A DNA stretch of 23,022 bases from JBCDJG01 sp038748065 (GTDB lineage Bacteria > Pseudomonadota > Gammaproteobacteria > Pseudomonadales > Halieaceae): the NCBI GenBank assembly GCA_038748065.1, contig JBCDJG010000070.1, forward strand, positions 1 to 23,022. Direction: 5' to 3'. Positions 1 to 7,658 of the stretch are shown one piece after another (the first letter of the stretch is position 1; every line of letters begins with the position of its first letter). The position numbers and the translations under genes were made by a program. Under the pieces are notes generated by a model. The model saw nothing but the letters and a program-made list of their open reading frames with translations, searched no databases and had not been told where the DNA came from.

Positions 1-1097
1 GCCAGATCCATGGTGACCGCCTCGGTGTAGGCCATCGCCCGCATTGCTTCTTCCAGCGAGCGCATGGTCAATAGCATGCGTTTCACGTCGGGATGCTCAA
101 TGATCGCCACGCCACCCTGCACGCGCTCGTGGGCATAGGCCAAGGCCTGTTGAAAGGATCCCGAGGAAGCCCCGAGGCCCTGTAAACCCACCTTCAGCCG
201 CGCTTCATTCATCATGGTGAACATGCAGGCGAGGCCCTGGTTCTCGCCGCCCAGCAAATAGCCAATTGCACCCTCGCCATCGCCGAAGGCCATGACGCAG
301 GTGGGGCTGCCGTGAATGCCGAGCTTGTGCTCCGTGGATACCGGGTACACATCGTTGCGCTCGCCCAGCGACCCATCGTCGTTAACGAGGAACTTCGGCA
401 CAATGAACAGCGAGATGCCGCGGCTGCCCTCGGGCGCATCCGGCAGCTTCGCGAGCACAAGGTGGACGATGTTCTCCGTCGCAGAATGATCTCCCCAGGT
501 GATGTAAATCTTCTGACCCGTGATGCGGTAGTGATCCCCCTCGGGGACCGCCCGCGTTTTCATAACCCCCAGATCCGAGCCTGCGCCGGACTCAGTCAGA
601 TTCATCGTGCCGGCCCACTCGCCGCTGTGCATCTTGTGGAGATAGGTCTGTTTCTGCTCGTCTGTACCGTGAGCATGTATCGCCAGTGCCGCACCGGTAC
701 TCAAAAAAGGTGACAGGGCGAAGGCCATATCCGCACCGTTCCACATCTCGCTCGCCGCGGTGCCATAGACTTCTGGTAGACCCTGGCCTGAGTAATTGGC
801 ATCGGAACAGATACCGAGCCAACCGCCGGCGCCCAGCTGTTGCAGGGCCTCGTCATAGCCAGGCGAGGTGATCACCGCGCGATCCACGCAGGCGGCTGGC
901 TGCGCATCGCCAGCACGCCGCAGTGGCGAGACAATATCGGAGGCAAACTTGCCGGCTTCATCGAGCAGCGCCGTCGTCAGCTCAGAACCAACTCCCAGAT
1001 CGGCAAAGCGCGGCAGCTCTGCCAGGACCTGCTCAATATCGAGGACCTCGTCGATGAGGAAAACCATATCTTCAAGGGGGGCGCGGTAGGTGTTCAT
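1..1097 (-). CDS. Acyl-CoA dehydrogenase (5' part, runs off the left edge)
   Basis: This FAD-dependent flavoprotein oxidises an acyl-CoA to the 2-enoyl-CoA, as in fatty acid or related acyl-CoA breakdown. About 365 codons are inside the window and the C-terminus lies beyond base 1. The protein starts MNTYRAPLEDMVFLIDEVLD, typical of the long, roughly 600-residue ACAD subfamily with an extra N-terminal segment (AidB/DmdC-like). The mid-domain signature MNLTESGAGSDLG, which contacts flavin and substrate, is present, as is a later NEARLKVGLQGLG segment of the C-terminal helical domain. The ATG at 1097 has GGAG seven bases upstream and a TATAAT box at 1129-1134. The gene is divergent from a LysR regulator, a common regulator-target arrangement. 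The exact acyl-CoA substrate cannot be read from the sequence; a DmdC-type role is possible but unproven. Confidence 0.88.
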   Translation of the reverse strand, partial: MNTYRAPLEDMVFLIDEVLDIEQVLAELPRFADLGVGSELTTALLDEAGKFASDIVSPLRRAGDAQPAACVDRAVITSPGYDEALQQLGAGGWLGICSDANYSGQGLPEVYGTAASEMWNGADMAFALSPFLSTGAALAIHAHGTDEQKQTYLHKMHSGEWAGTMNLTESGAGSDLGVMKTRAVPEGDHYRITGQKIYITWGDHSATENIVHLVLAKLPDAPEGSRGISLFIVPKFLVNDDGSLGERNDVYPVSTEHKLGIHGSPTCVMAFGDGEGAIGYLLGGENQGLACMFTMMNEARLKVGLQGLGASSGSFQQALAYAHERVQGGVAIIEHPDVKRMLLTMRSLEEAMRAMAYTEAVTMDL

Positions 1098-1128
1098 AAT
1101 TGGGCTCCGATACAACTCAACGGTCTGC

Positions 1129-1134
1129 ATTATA
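1129..1134 (-). promoter_or_regulatory. Probable -10 box for the acyl-CoA dehydrogenase gene
   Basis: Read on the - strand this is a perfect TATAAT about 31 bases before the ATG at 1097, giving a short leader of about 25 bases. The -35 region about 17 bases upstream is a poor match, so an activator such as the divergent LysR protein may be needed. This is inference from consensus only. Confidence 0.4.
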
Positions 1135-1191
1135 GAGGGAATCAGCCGGCACCGGCGCGCCGAACTATCATCGACGTGGCCAGCTGCGAGC

Positions 1192-1219
1192 TTGGCAATT
1201 TTATTCTCGCCGCTATAAT
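1192..1219 (+). promoter_or_regulatory. Sigma-70 promoter for the LysR gene
   Basis: TTGGCA at 1192-1197 and a perfect TATAAT at 1214-1219 are separated by 16 bases. Transcription would begin near 1226, leaving a leader of about 86 bases before the GTG at 1312. It lies back to back with the acyl-CoA dehydrogenase promoter in the same 214-base spacer, where a LysR protein would be expected to bind. I did not find a convincing single T-N11-A operator. Confidence 0.6.
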
Positions 1220-1311
1220 TCCCCCAATCTATCGCTGTCATTTTCGCCATTCAGTCTGTGAATGATGCGACTTGCAGGGCCGGCCCGTTCATCCGCGCCC
1301 GGGAGGGAGCC

Positions 1312-2268
1312 GTGAAGCTTAACCGTATCGATCTCAACCTGCTCGTCTACCTGGACGCCCTGCTCAGGGAACGCAACGTCACGCAGGCCGCAAACCAGCT
1401 GAGCCTGTCTCAACCCGCTATGAGTAATGGCCTGAGACGCCTGAGGGAGCTGTTCGACGATCCACTGTTGGTGCGCACCAGTGACGGCATGACGCCTACC
1501 GAGCGCGCTCTGGAGCTGGAACCCCAGGTGCGGGAGATCCTCAGCCAAATAGATCGCGCCGTGCAGCCGCGGTCCGATTTCGACCCGGAATCGGCACAGC
1601 AGGTCTTTCGCATCTCAGCCAGTGACTATGCCGAGTCCACCCTGTTCCCAGCGGTGCTCGCCAAACTTCGCAACCAGGCACCGGGACTCACCCTCGATAT
1701 CATGACGCCCTCGGATGTGAGCTTTCTGGACGTTGAGCGGGGCAAAGTCGACATGGTCATCAACCGCTTTGACGCCATGCCCCAATCCTTTCACCAGATG
1801 CCACTCTGGGACGACAGCTTTTCCTGCCTGCTCAGCCCGGAGAATTCGGTCCTCAATGACTGGACCCTGGAGAGCTATCTGAAGGCCAATCACATCTGGG
1901 TCAGTAAAACCGGCATGGGCGTGGGCGTAGGGGTCGATCCGGACGACGTTCAGCGCCTTGGCTGGGTGGACGCCGCACTCAACAAACTTGGCAAGAAACG
2001 CCAGATTCGCGTGTTCACCCGCCATTATCAGGCCGCTATGACACTGGCAGAGCAAAACGACCTGATCGTTACCCTGCCGACCCGCGCGACACTCCTTAAG
2101 GCAGACAATCCACGCGTGGTGGTGCGACCGCCACCGCTCGAGATACCGCCGCTGGAACTGAAAATGGCCTGGAGCCCGCTGTTACAACACAATCCAGCAA
2201 ATCGCTGGCTTCGTCGGATGATCGTAGAGACGGCGCGAGAGTTGGATGGCCAGCCATCAGCCGCCTGA
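1312..2268 (+). CDS. LysR-family transcriptional regulator
   Basis: DNA-binding regulator of 318 residues, the usual length for the family. The N-terminal winged helix-turn-helix reads NRIDLNLLVYLDALLRERNV then QAANQLSLSQPAMSNGLRRL, the classic LysR recognition region at about residues 4-45. A periplasmic-binding-protein-like effector domain follows, in the style of the NodD/NahR/LeuO-like subgroup. The reading frame is open upstream to a GTG at 1258, but the GTG at 1312 is preferred because GGGAGGGA precedes it by a few bases and the protein then begins at the normal family position (VKLNRIDLNLL). It is divergent from the acyl-CoA dehydrogenase, its most likely target. Downstream glcB is on the same strand after 188 bases and might also be controlled. 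The effector is unknown. Confidence 0.88.
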   Translation: MKLNRIDLNLLVYLDALLRERNVTQAANQLSLSQPAMSNGLRRLRELFDDPLLVRTSDGMTPTERALELEPQVREILSQIDRAVQPRSDFDPESAQQVFRISASDYAESTLFPAVLAKLRNQAPGLTLDIMTPSDVSFLDVERGKVDMVINRFDAMPQSFHQMPLWDDSFSCLLSPENSVLNDWTLESYLKANHIWVSKTGMGVGVGVDPDDVQRLGWVDAALNKLGKKRQIRVFTRHYQAAMTLAEQNDLIVTLPTRATLLKADNPRVVVRPPPLEIPPLELKMAWSPLLQHNPANRWLRRMIVETARELDGQPSAA

Positions 2269-2275
2269 TGTGGCC
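2248..2275 (+). other. Hairpin spanning the LysR stop codon
   Basis: The arms GGCCA (2248-2252) and CATCAG (2255-2260) pair with CTGATG (2265-2270) and TGGCC (2271-2275) around a four-base loop CCGC. No T tract follows, so this is not a standard intrinsic terminator. It may stabilise or pause the lysR transcript, or it may be chance in GC-rich DNA. Confidence 0.35.
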
Positions 2276-2333
2276 TCGGACGCCTTATTTCACTCGCTCT
2301 TTCATAGCCTCTGTGAATGCTCGCGATAAAACC

Positions 2334-2339
2334 TATAAA
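2334..2339 (+). promoter_or_regulatory. Possible -10 box for glcB
   Basis: A TATAAA box lies in a markedly AT-rich patch (about 2325-2355) of the otherwise GC-rich 188-base spacer before glcB. No good -35 hexamer is visible, so assignment is weak. The rest of the spacer holds only a short inverted repeat, CCAAGC paired with GCTTGG, around 2410-2427. Confidence 0.3.
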
Positions 2340-2456
2340 TTAGCTAAATTAAGCCTCACCCCATAGACTCCCGCTATTGACTGGCCGCCAGGCCTTTCGT
2401 CGCGCCCTCCAAGCCGCGGCGCTTGGCCGGCTGCCCCTTCATGAGGGACTCACGAC

Positions 2457-4631
2457 ATGACCGAACGCATTCAGGAGGGCGGTCTCCAGATCGCCGCCGT
2501 TATCCACGAGCTGCTGGAGCAGGACATTGCTCCCGGCACTGGCGTTGAGCCGGCGCACTTCTGGCAGTCACTGGAAAACATCATCACGGAACTCGCGCCG
2601 CGCAATGCAGCCTTGCTGGCCGAGCGCGATAGACTACAAGCACAGGTTGACGACTGGCATCGCGAACACCCCGGCGCCAACTACGATCGCGCCGCCTATC
2701 GCAGCTTCCTCGAAGACATCGGCTATCTTGCTCCAGAGCCCGGCGATGTTGACATTGTGACGGAAAATGTTGACCCGGAAGTTGCCACACTCGCCGGGCC
2801 ACAGCTGGTGGTGCCGGTGATGAATGCGCGCTACGCGTTGAACGCAGCCAATGCTCGCTGGGGAAGCCTCTATGACGCCCTGTATGGCACGGACGTCATT
2901 GCGGAGGACGGCGGCGCCGAACGCGCCGGTGCCTATAACCCGGTGCGGGGCGCTAGAGTCATCGCCTGGGCACGCGGCTTCCTCGACAAGCACTGCCCCT
3001 TGTCCAATGGCTCGCACGCCGATGCGAGCAACTACACCCTTGTGGACGGCAAACTGCAGGTCGTTTTGAAGGAAGGACAGATCAGCTCACTGGCCCAGGC
3101 CGACCAGCTCGTGGGTTACTGCGGCGAGCACAATGCGCCGACCTGCATCCTGCTGCGCCACAATGGTCTGCACATCGAGATCCAGATCGACCCATCGAGC
3201 CCGATCGGCGCAACGGACGCCGCGGGCGTCAAGGATGTTGTGCTGGAGGCGGCGCTTACCACCATTCAGGACTGCGAAGACTCTGTTGCCGCCGTAGATG
3301 CGGACGACAAGGCCGTGGTGTACGGCAACTGGTTGGGCCTGATGCGCGGCGACCTGAGCGAAGCGTTCAACAAGGGCGGCAAAACCCAGACGCGTACTCT
3401 GAACCCGGACCGCGAAGTCACCGGCCTTGACGGCAATCCCCTGGTACTCACGGGTCGCAGCCTAATGTTCGTGCGCAATGTCGGACACCTGATGACCAAC
3501 GAGGCAATCCTGGACGCTACGGGCAGCGAGATTCCCGAAGGCATCATGGACGGTATGTTCACGGCGATGATCGCTTTGCACGACGTCGGCCCCAGGGGCA
3601 AGCGCATGAACTCCCGCGAGGGCAGCGTTTACATCGTGAAACCAAAAATGCACGGCCCGGAAGAAGTCGCCTTTACCTGCGAACTCTTTGATCGCATTGA
3701 AGATGCTCTCGGCATGGCGCGAAACACGCTCAAGGTCGGCATCATGGACGAAGAGCGCCGCACCACGATCAATCTCAAAGCCTGTATCGATGTCGCCCGC
3801 GAGCGCCTCGTGTTCATCAACACCGGCTTCCTGGATCGCACCGGTGATGAAATTCACACCTCGATGGAGGCCGCTGCCATGACGCCCAAGGGCGACATGA
3901 AGCAGGAGCCCTGGATCAACGCCTATGAGGACTGGAACGTCGACGTTGGCCTCGCCTGTGGCTTGAAGGGCCGCGCGCAAATCGGCAAGGGCATGTGGGC
4001 CATGCCGGACCTCATGAAAAACATGCTGGAGACCAAAATCGGTCACCCCCTCGCAGGCGCGAGTACCGCCTGGGTCCCCTCACCCACCGCCGCAACCTTG
4101 CACGCGGTGCACTACCACGAGGTCAATGTGGCTAAGCGCCAGGACGAGATCGCCCAGCGCGAGCCCGCCAGCCTCGACGATATCCTCGCCATTCCCCTGC
4201 GCGGCGCCGCCGGCCTTTCACCGGCGGCTATCCAGCGCGAGCTGGACAATAACGCCCAGGGCATCCTTGGCTACGTGGTGCGCTGGATCGACCAGGGCGT
4301 CGGCTGCTCCAAGGTGCCCGACATCAACGATGTCGGCCTGATGGAAGATCGCGCCACGCTGCGTATCTCTAGCCAGCATATTGCCAACTGGTTGCGTCAC
4401 GGCGTCTGCGGCGAAGCACAGGTGCGCGAAACGATGGAACGCATGGCGGCGGTAGTCGACGAGCAGAACGCCAGCGATCCGCTATACCGCCCCATGGCAC
4501 CCGACTTTGCCGACAGCGTTGCCTTTCAGGCAGCCTGTGAGCTGGTGTTTGCCGGATGCGAACAGCCCAACGGTTACACCGAGCCTGTGTTGCACGCCAG
4601 GCGGCGTGAGGCGAAAGCCAAGTACAACTAA
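2457..4631 (+). CDS. glcB: Malate synthase G
   Basis: Condenses glyoxylate with acetyl-CoA to give malate, the anaplerotic step of the glyoxylate bypass and of glycolate use, in the cytoplasm. The 724-residue length matches the monomeric G isoform, which is far longer than isoform A. Family segments are clear: RNVGHLMTNEAI then EIPEGIMDG (about 340-365), QEPWINAYEDWNVDVGLACG, GMWAMPDLM near residue 512, and GCSKVPD followed by MEDRATLRISSQH. Asp631 aligns with the catalytic base reported for Escherichia coli GlcB, and Arg340 with its glyoxylate-binding arginine, from memory of that enzyme. The ATG at 2457 has GAGGGA about eight bases upstream. No glcDEF or glcC genes and no isocitrate lyase are nearby, so the gene stands alone here. 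Its 3' side runs into the large palindromic element at 4664-4858. Confidence 0.97.
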   Translation: MTERIQEGGLQIAAVIHELLEQDIAPGTGVEPAHFWQSLENIITELAPRNAALLAERDRLQAQVDDWHREHPGANYDRAAYRSFLEDIGYLAPEPGDVDIVTENVDPEVATLAGPQLVVPVMNARYALNAANARWGSLYDALYGTDVIAEDGGAERAGAYNPVRGARVIAWARGFLDKHCPLSNGSHADASNYTLVDGKLQVVLKEGQISSLAQADQLVGYCGEHNAPTCILLRHNGLHIEIQIDPSSPIGATDAAGVKDVVLEAALTTIQDCEDSVAAVDADDKAVVYGNWLGLMRGDLSEAFNKGGKTQTRTLNPDREVTGLDGNPLVLTGRSLMFVRNVGHLMTNEAILDATGSEIPEGIMDGMFTAMIALHDVGPRGKRMNSREGSVYIVKPKMHGPEEVAFTCELFDRIEDALGMARNTLKVGIMDEERRTTINLKACIDVARERLVFINTGFLDRTGDEIHTSMEAAAMTPKGDMKQEPWINAYEDWNVDVGLACGLKGRAQIGKGMWAMPDLMKNMLETKIGHPLAGASTAWVPSPTAATLHAVHYHEVNVAKRQDEIAQREPASLDDILAIPLRGAAGLSPAAIQRELDNNAQGILGYVVRWIDQGVGCSKVPDINDVGLMEDRATLRISSQHIANWLRHGVCGEAQVRETMERMAAVVDEQNASDPLYRPMAPDFADSVAFQAACELVFAGCEQPNGYTEPVLHARRREAKAKYN

Positions 4632-4663
4632 CTGCAGGCCGTCGCTCTCAGAAAACGTAAGGG

Positions 4664-4858
4664 TGTCGGGGGGCGGGTGTTGTTGGCTGAATGTTAGCCG
4701 CCGAGCAGAGGGACCGTTTGCCGGGAACTGAGCGCCATGGATGGCGCGAAAGCGCCCCTTAGCATGGATGCTAATGGGCGCGTGCCCGGCAAACGGGCCC
4801 GTCGGGAGGGCAGCCGCAGGCCGGCGAGGTTGAAGCCAATAACGCCCGCCGCCCGACA
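4664..4858. repeat. Large nested inverted repeat with ATGGAT-centred hairpins, element 1
   Basis: This fills most of the 251-base convergent spacer between glcB and the GT2 gene. The outer arms (4664-4688 and 4834-4858) pair over 25 positions with one mismatch and two differences that are G-U wobbles in a + strand transcript. A perfect 12-base inner pair, CCGTTTGCCGGG (4714-4725) and CCCGGCAAACGG (4785-4796), encloses two small palindromes: GCGCCATGGATGGCGC (4732-4747) and TTAGCATGGATGCTAA (4759-4774), the latter inside a further GCGCCC/GGGCGC clamp (4752-4757, 4776-4781). No protein frame is supported. It may act as a bidirectional terminator or mRNA 3' stabiliser, or be a REP-like repeat. 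The same pattern recurs at 21941-22076. Confidence 0.75.
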
Positions 4859-4882
4859 ACCGGGCTTTGCTCAAAGCTCAAA

Positions 4883-5773
4883 CTAACCTTCGTCGGTATC
4901 TTTGTACTGCAGGTTGGTCAACTGTTCGGCTAACAGGCCGATGAGGAACACGATCACGCCGCCTAGAATCAGCAGGGTGGTCATGTTGGTAAAGCGCAGA
5001 GCGCCGGTAGTCATCGCGATCATTACGTAGTTCAGCAGACCGAGGGCGACCATCAGCACGCACACAGGGAAGTAGACTTTCAGCGGCGAGTACAGCGTGC
5101 CGATCTTGAAGATGATGAGGAAGAAGCGGACGCCATCGCGCAGCAGGCTGATATGGCTTTTGCCCAGACGCTGCGCGACATCAATCGGCACGAAGCCCAC
5201 GTTGTAGCCCGCGCGTAGAAAGGCCATGGTCGAGGTGGTGGGATAGCTGAAGCCGTTGGGGAGCAAGTAGAGAAAGCTCAGGAACTTCTTGCGATTGACG
5301 GCGCGAAAGCCAGAGGTCAGGTCCTCGATTTTCTGGTTCACCATCCAGCTGGCCAGCCAATTATAGAGGCTGTTGGCGCTCCAGCGTGCCAGGCTGGCCT
5401 GACTATCGCGTCCGCTACGTGCACCTACGACCAGGTCGAAGCCTTCGTCAATTTTCGCTAGCAGTCTTTCGATATCGGCCGGGTCGTGTTGCCCATCGCC
5501 ATCCATAAAAACCAGGAACTCACCGCTTGCCGCTCTCGCGCCCGATTTGATTGCGGCACCATTGCCCTTGGAATAGGGGTGATTTACCACATCAACGCCC
5601 GCGTCCACGCAAACCTGCTCTGTGCTGTCGGTGGAGCCATCGTTGACGACGATAATCTGGGCTTCGGGGTAAAGCTCGCGCAGCTTGGGCAGCGTCTTCG
5701 CCAGACCCTGTTCCTCGTTCTTGGCGGGCAAGACAATGGAGATATCGCGAACGCGGTTATCAGCTGTCGACAT
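4883..5773 (-). CDS. GT2 polyprenyl-phosphate sugar transferase (dolichyl-phosphate-mannose-synthase-like)
   Basis: A 296-residue family 2 glycosyltransferase of the DPM1/GtrB type. Such enzymes move a sugar from a nucleotide sugar to polyprenyl phosphate on the cytoplasmic face of the inner membrane. The GT-A core shows the ISIVLPAKNEE start, VNDGSTD at 43-49 and the metal-binding DGDGQHD at 91-97. Two hydrophobic spans occupy the last 80 or so residues, anchoring it in the membrane as in GtrB-like proteins. Its ATG lies inside the 3' end of the upstream gene, a 14-base overlap, so it is the last cistron of a three-gene translationally coupled unit behind pilA. That context suggests it makes the lipid-linked donor for the two GT-C-like proteins. 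The sugar and lipid identities are not visible. Confidence 0.87.
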   Translation of the reverse strand: MSTADNRVRDISIVLPAKNEEQGLAKTLPKLRELYPEAQIIVVNDGSTDSTEQVCVDAGVDVVNHPYSKGNGAAIKSGARAASGEFLVFMDGDGQHDPADIERLLAKIDEGFDLVVGARSGRDSQASLARWSANSLYNWLASWMVNQKIEDLTSGFRAVNRKKFLSFLYLLPNGFSYPTTSTMAFLRAGYNVGFVPIDVAQRLGKSHISLLRDGVRFFLIIFKIGTLYSPLKVYFPVCVLMVALGLLNYVMIAMTTGALRFTNMTTLLILGGVIVFLIGLLAEQLTNLQYKDTDEG

Positions 5774-7658
5774 AGAGATCGAGGGTATCCTGTTGTTCCC
5801 GGGTCAGGCGTCCCTGCTCCCGGAGCCATGATAGCCTGCCCAGAGAGTCGCTCACAACAGCGTCATTCCCGAGGATGTTGGCAAAATGCAGGCGCATCAG
5901 GAGCGCCTGGGGGTTTTCAGGTTCGATCTCGAGGTAATACTCAGCGTAGGCTAGCGCTCTCTCCGTACCGCCCAGCGCATTCTCCAAAACCACCAGTCCG
6001 GCATAAACTTGCGCGGTTACCGTCGCACGACGCTCCGGCGCTAACAGTAGTGTGGCAAATCGGTCGGCGATATCCTGCACGTCAATCGCTGGGCACTCAC
6101 CGTTTTGCAGCTTTAGCACCAGGAAGTGCAGCGTATTGGTCTGTGAGATCACTCTGCCCTTGGCCGTCCAGATGGGAAGCTGGGCCAGGTGGTCTGGCGG
6201 CAGCGGCCGATTCGCGTAGCAGCTCAGCAACAGATCGCGCGCACTGCGGTCACCGATGCGCTCGCTTCTCAATTCACCCGCGCGCGCCGACATCTTCAGT
6301 GCTTCATCGATAGCACCTGCTCGTGCCAGCAGGACAGCGAGATTCACATTGGCACGAGGCGACTGTGGATGGCCATTGAATACGGTCATGCGTATTAGAT
6401 CGTCATTCGACCATATCTGCGCCTGGGATGCGGTTTGTAGTCCGAGCAGGCCCGCCAAAAGCGATAGCAACACCACCATTAAGGTTCGCAGTTCAGGTAA
6501 GGCCCGGCCAATATCCTGGGCGAGCAACCCGATCAATAACAACACACCCAAGACAGGAAAGTAATTCCGGTGCTCGAAATATAGCTCGAGTCCCAGCACG
6601 CTGGATTCGACCGAGTGGCCAAGAAAGAACAGGAGAACGGCGCAAGCATAGCGCCTGCTCCTTGCATAGCAGGCGGCTGCGGCAGTTCCAAGTAGCACCG
6701 CGCCCCACGCCAGCCAGGCCCAGAGTGTTGTGCGCGGGTCAGCCAGCGACCGGCTGAATCGGTAGTCGTCGTGATACACCCCCAGCCGCGCGACTTCGGG
6801 CCAAAAGAACTGCGCCTGGTAATCCCACAGGATGCGGCCTTGAGTCAGAAGGCGCTCCCACATGGTGAATTCACGGGTCGCGTAAGGTCCTGTCAGCAAC
6901 GCGGAGTTGAGCCAGAGGTAGAGAAGCGAAAGGACCGCCCCCACTGCGATCAGGCCAAAGACCCCTTGCCTCAGTCTTAAAGGCGCCACGCCATCGGCTG
7001 TCTTGAACTGGAACCATAAAAGCTCCAGAAGTACGACAAGCGGCGCCCCGAGAAGACCATTCTCCTTTGACAAGGCCGCAGCGGCTAGCAATAGCGGCAG
7101 CAGGGCGAGCAATGGCCAGGCTCGCTTGCCCGCCATGAGGCGAAGGCGCCAATGGGCATAGCACAGCAGGCTGGCCAGAGTGAACAGGCACGCCAACTGA
7201 GCCATGCGTTGGATCGGGTACAAAACCGTGCTGACGAAGAGTGGCGACAGCAGCCAAATAGAGGCCAGTGATATCACCAGCGCCGTTCCACCCTTCACTC
7301 GGCGGCCTACGAGTAGCGCGTGTAAGAGAAACATGAGCAGCGTGCCGCTGCACAGATGCAAGCCGAGATTGATGGCTTTACTGAGGCGGATACCGCCGTC
7401 GAAGTAGAGCGTCTCTACGGCGAAGGTCAGCATGGACAGCGGCCTGCCACTTGGACCCGAGTTGTTACCCAGGACCACATCCCGCGCATAGGAGGGATCT
7501 TCATCGATTTTACTGAGCACACGCAGATTAGAGGCATCGTCCAGGATGGGCGGACCGTCTAAACCGGGCCAGTACACCCATGCCACCACACCGAGCAGCA
7601 GGCACCAAGCCAGGGGGCGCATGAGATATGCCAATGCCGTCGCCGCCATATGCGCCAC
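5760..7658 (-). CDS. TMTC/GT-C-like polytopic membrane protein with C-terminal TPR-like region (paralogue B)
   Basis: A 632-residue protein with about ten hydrophobic spans up to residue 410, then a soluble helical region with TPR-like units (ANVNLAVLLARAGAIDEAL at about 436-454; ALAYAEYYLEIEPENPQALL later). Features resembling eukaryotic TMTC O-mannosyltransferases and their bacterial relatives are an acidic ILDDASN motif after the first span (D40-D41), GRPLSMLTFA at 71-80, SKEN at 197-200, YHDD at 295-298 and EHRNYFP at 362-368. In this family the first loop carries the catalytic acidic residues. The usual HP-x-H after the third span is SPLF here (138-141). The GTG at 7658 overlaps the preceding stop by one base (TAGTG); the ATG at 7649 is an alternative. 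Expected role: transfer of lipid-phosphate sugar to exported protein, perhaps pilin. No biochemical assignment is possible from sequence; an assembly or glycan polymerase role is an alternative. Confidence 0.75.
   Translation of the reverse strand: MAHMAATALAYLMRPLAWCLLLGVVAWVYWPGLDGPPILDDASNLRVLSKIDEDPSYARDVVLGNNSGPSGRPLSMLTFAVETLYFDGGIRLSKAINLGLHLCSGTLLMFLLHALLVGRRVKGGTALVISLASIWLLSPLFVSTVLYPIQRMAQLACLFTLASLLCYAHWRLRLMAGKRAWPLLALLPLLLAAAALSKENGLLGAPLVVLLELLWFQFKTADGVAPLRLRQGVFGLIAVGAVLSLLYLWLNSALLTGPYATREFTMWERLLTQGRILWDYQAQFFWPEVARLGVYHDDYRFSRSLADPRTTLWAWLAWGAVLLGTAAAACYARSRRYACAVLLFFLGHSVESSVLGLELYFEHRNYFPVLGVLLLIGLLAQDIGRALPELRTLMVVLLSLLAGLLGLQTASQAQIWSNDDLIRMTVFNGHPQSPRANVNLAVLLARAGAIDEALKMSARAGELRSERIGDRSARDLLLSCYANRPLPPDHLAQLPIWTAKGRVISQTNTLHFLVLKLQNGECPAIDVQDIADRFATLLLAPERRATVTAQVYAGLVVLENALGGTERALAYAEYYLEIEPENPQALLMRLHFANILGNDAVVSDSLGRLSWLREQGRLTREQQDTLDLYVDS

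Noticed and set aside
312..1265. Several + strand reading frames opposite the acyl-CoA dehydrogenase
   Set aside because: They are shadows of a convincing - strand coding frame and show no family resemblance.
4632..4882. Insertion sequence remnant in the glcB 3' spacer
   Set aside because: The large inverted arms suggested terminal repeats, but there is no transposase fragment and no obvious target duplication; nested hairpins fit a structured repeat better.
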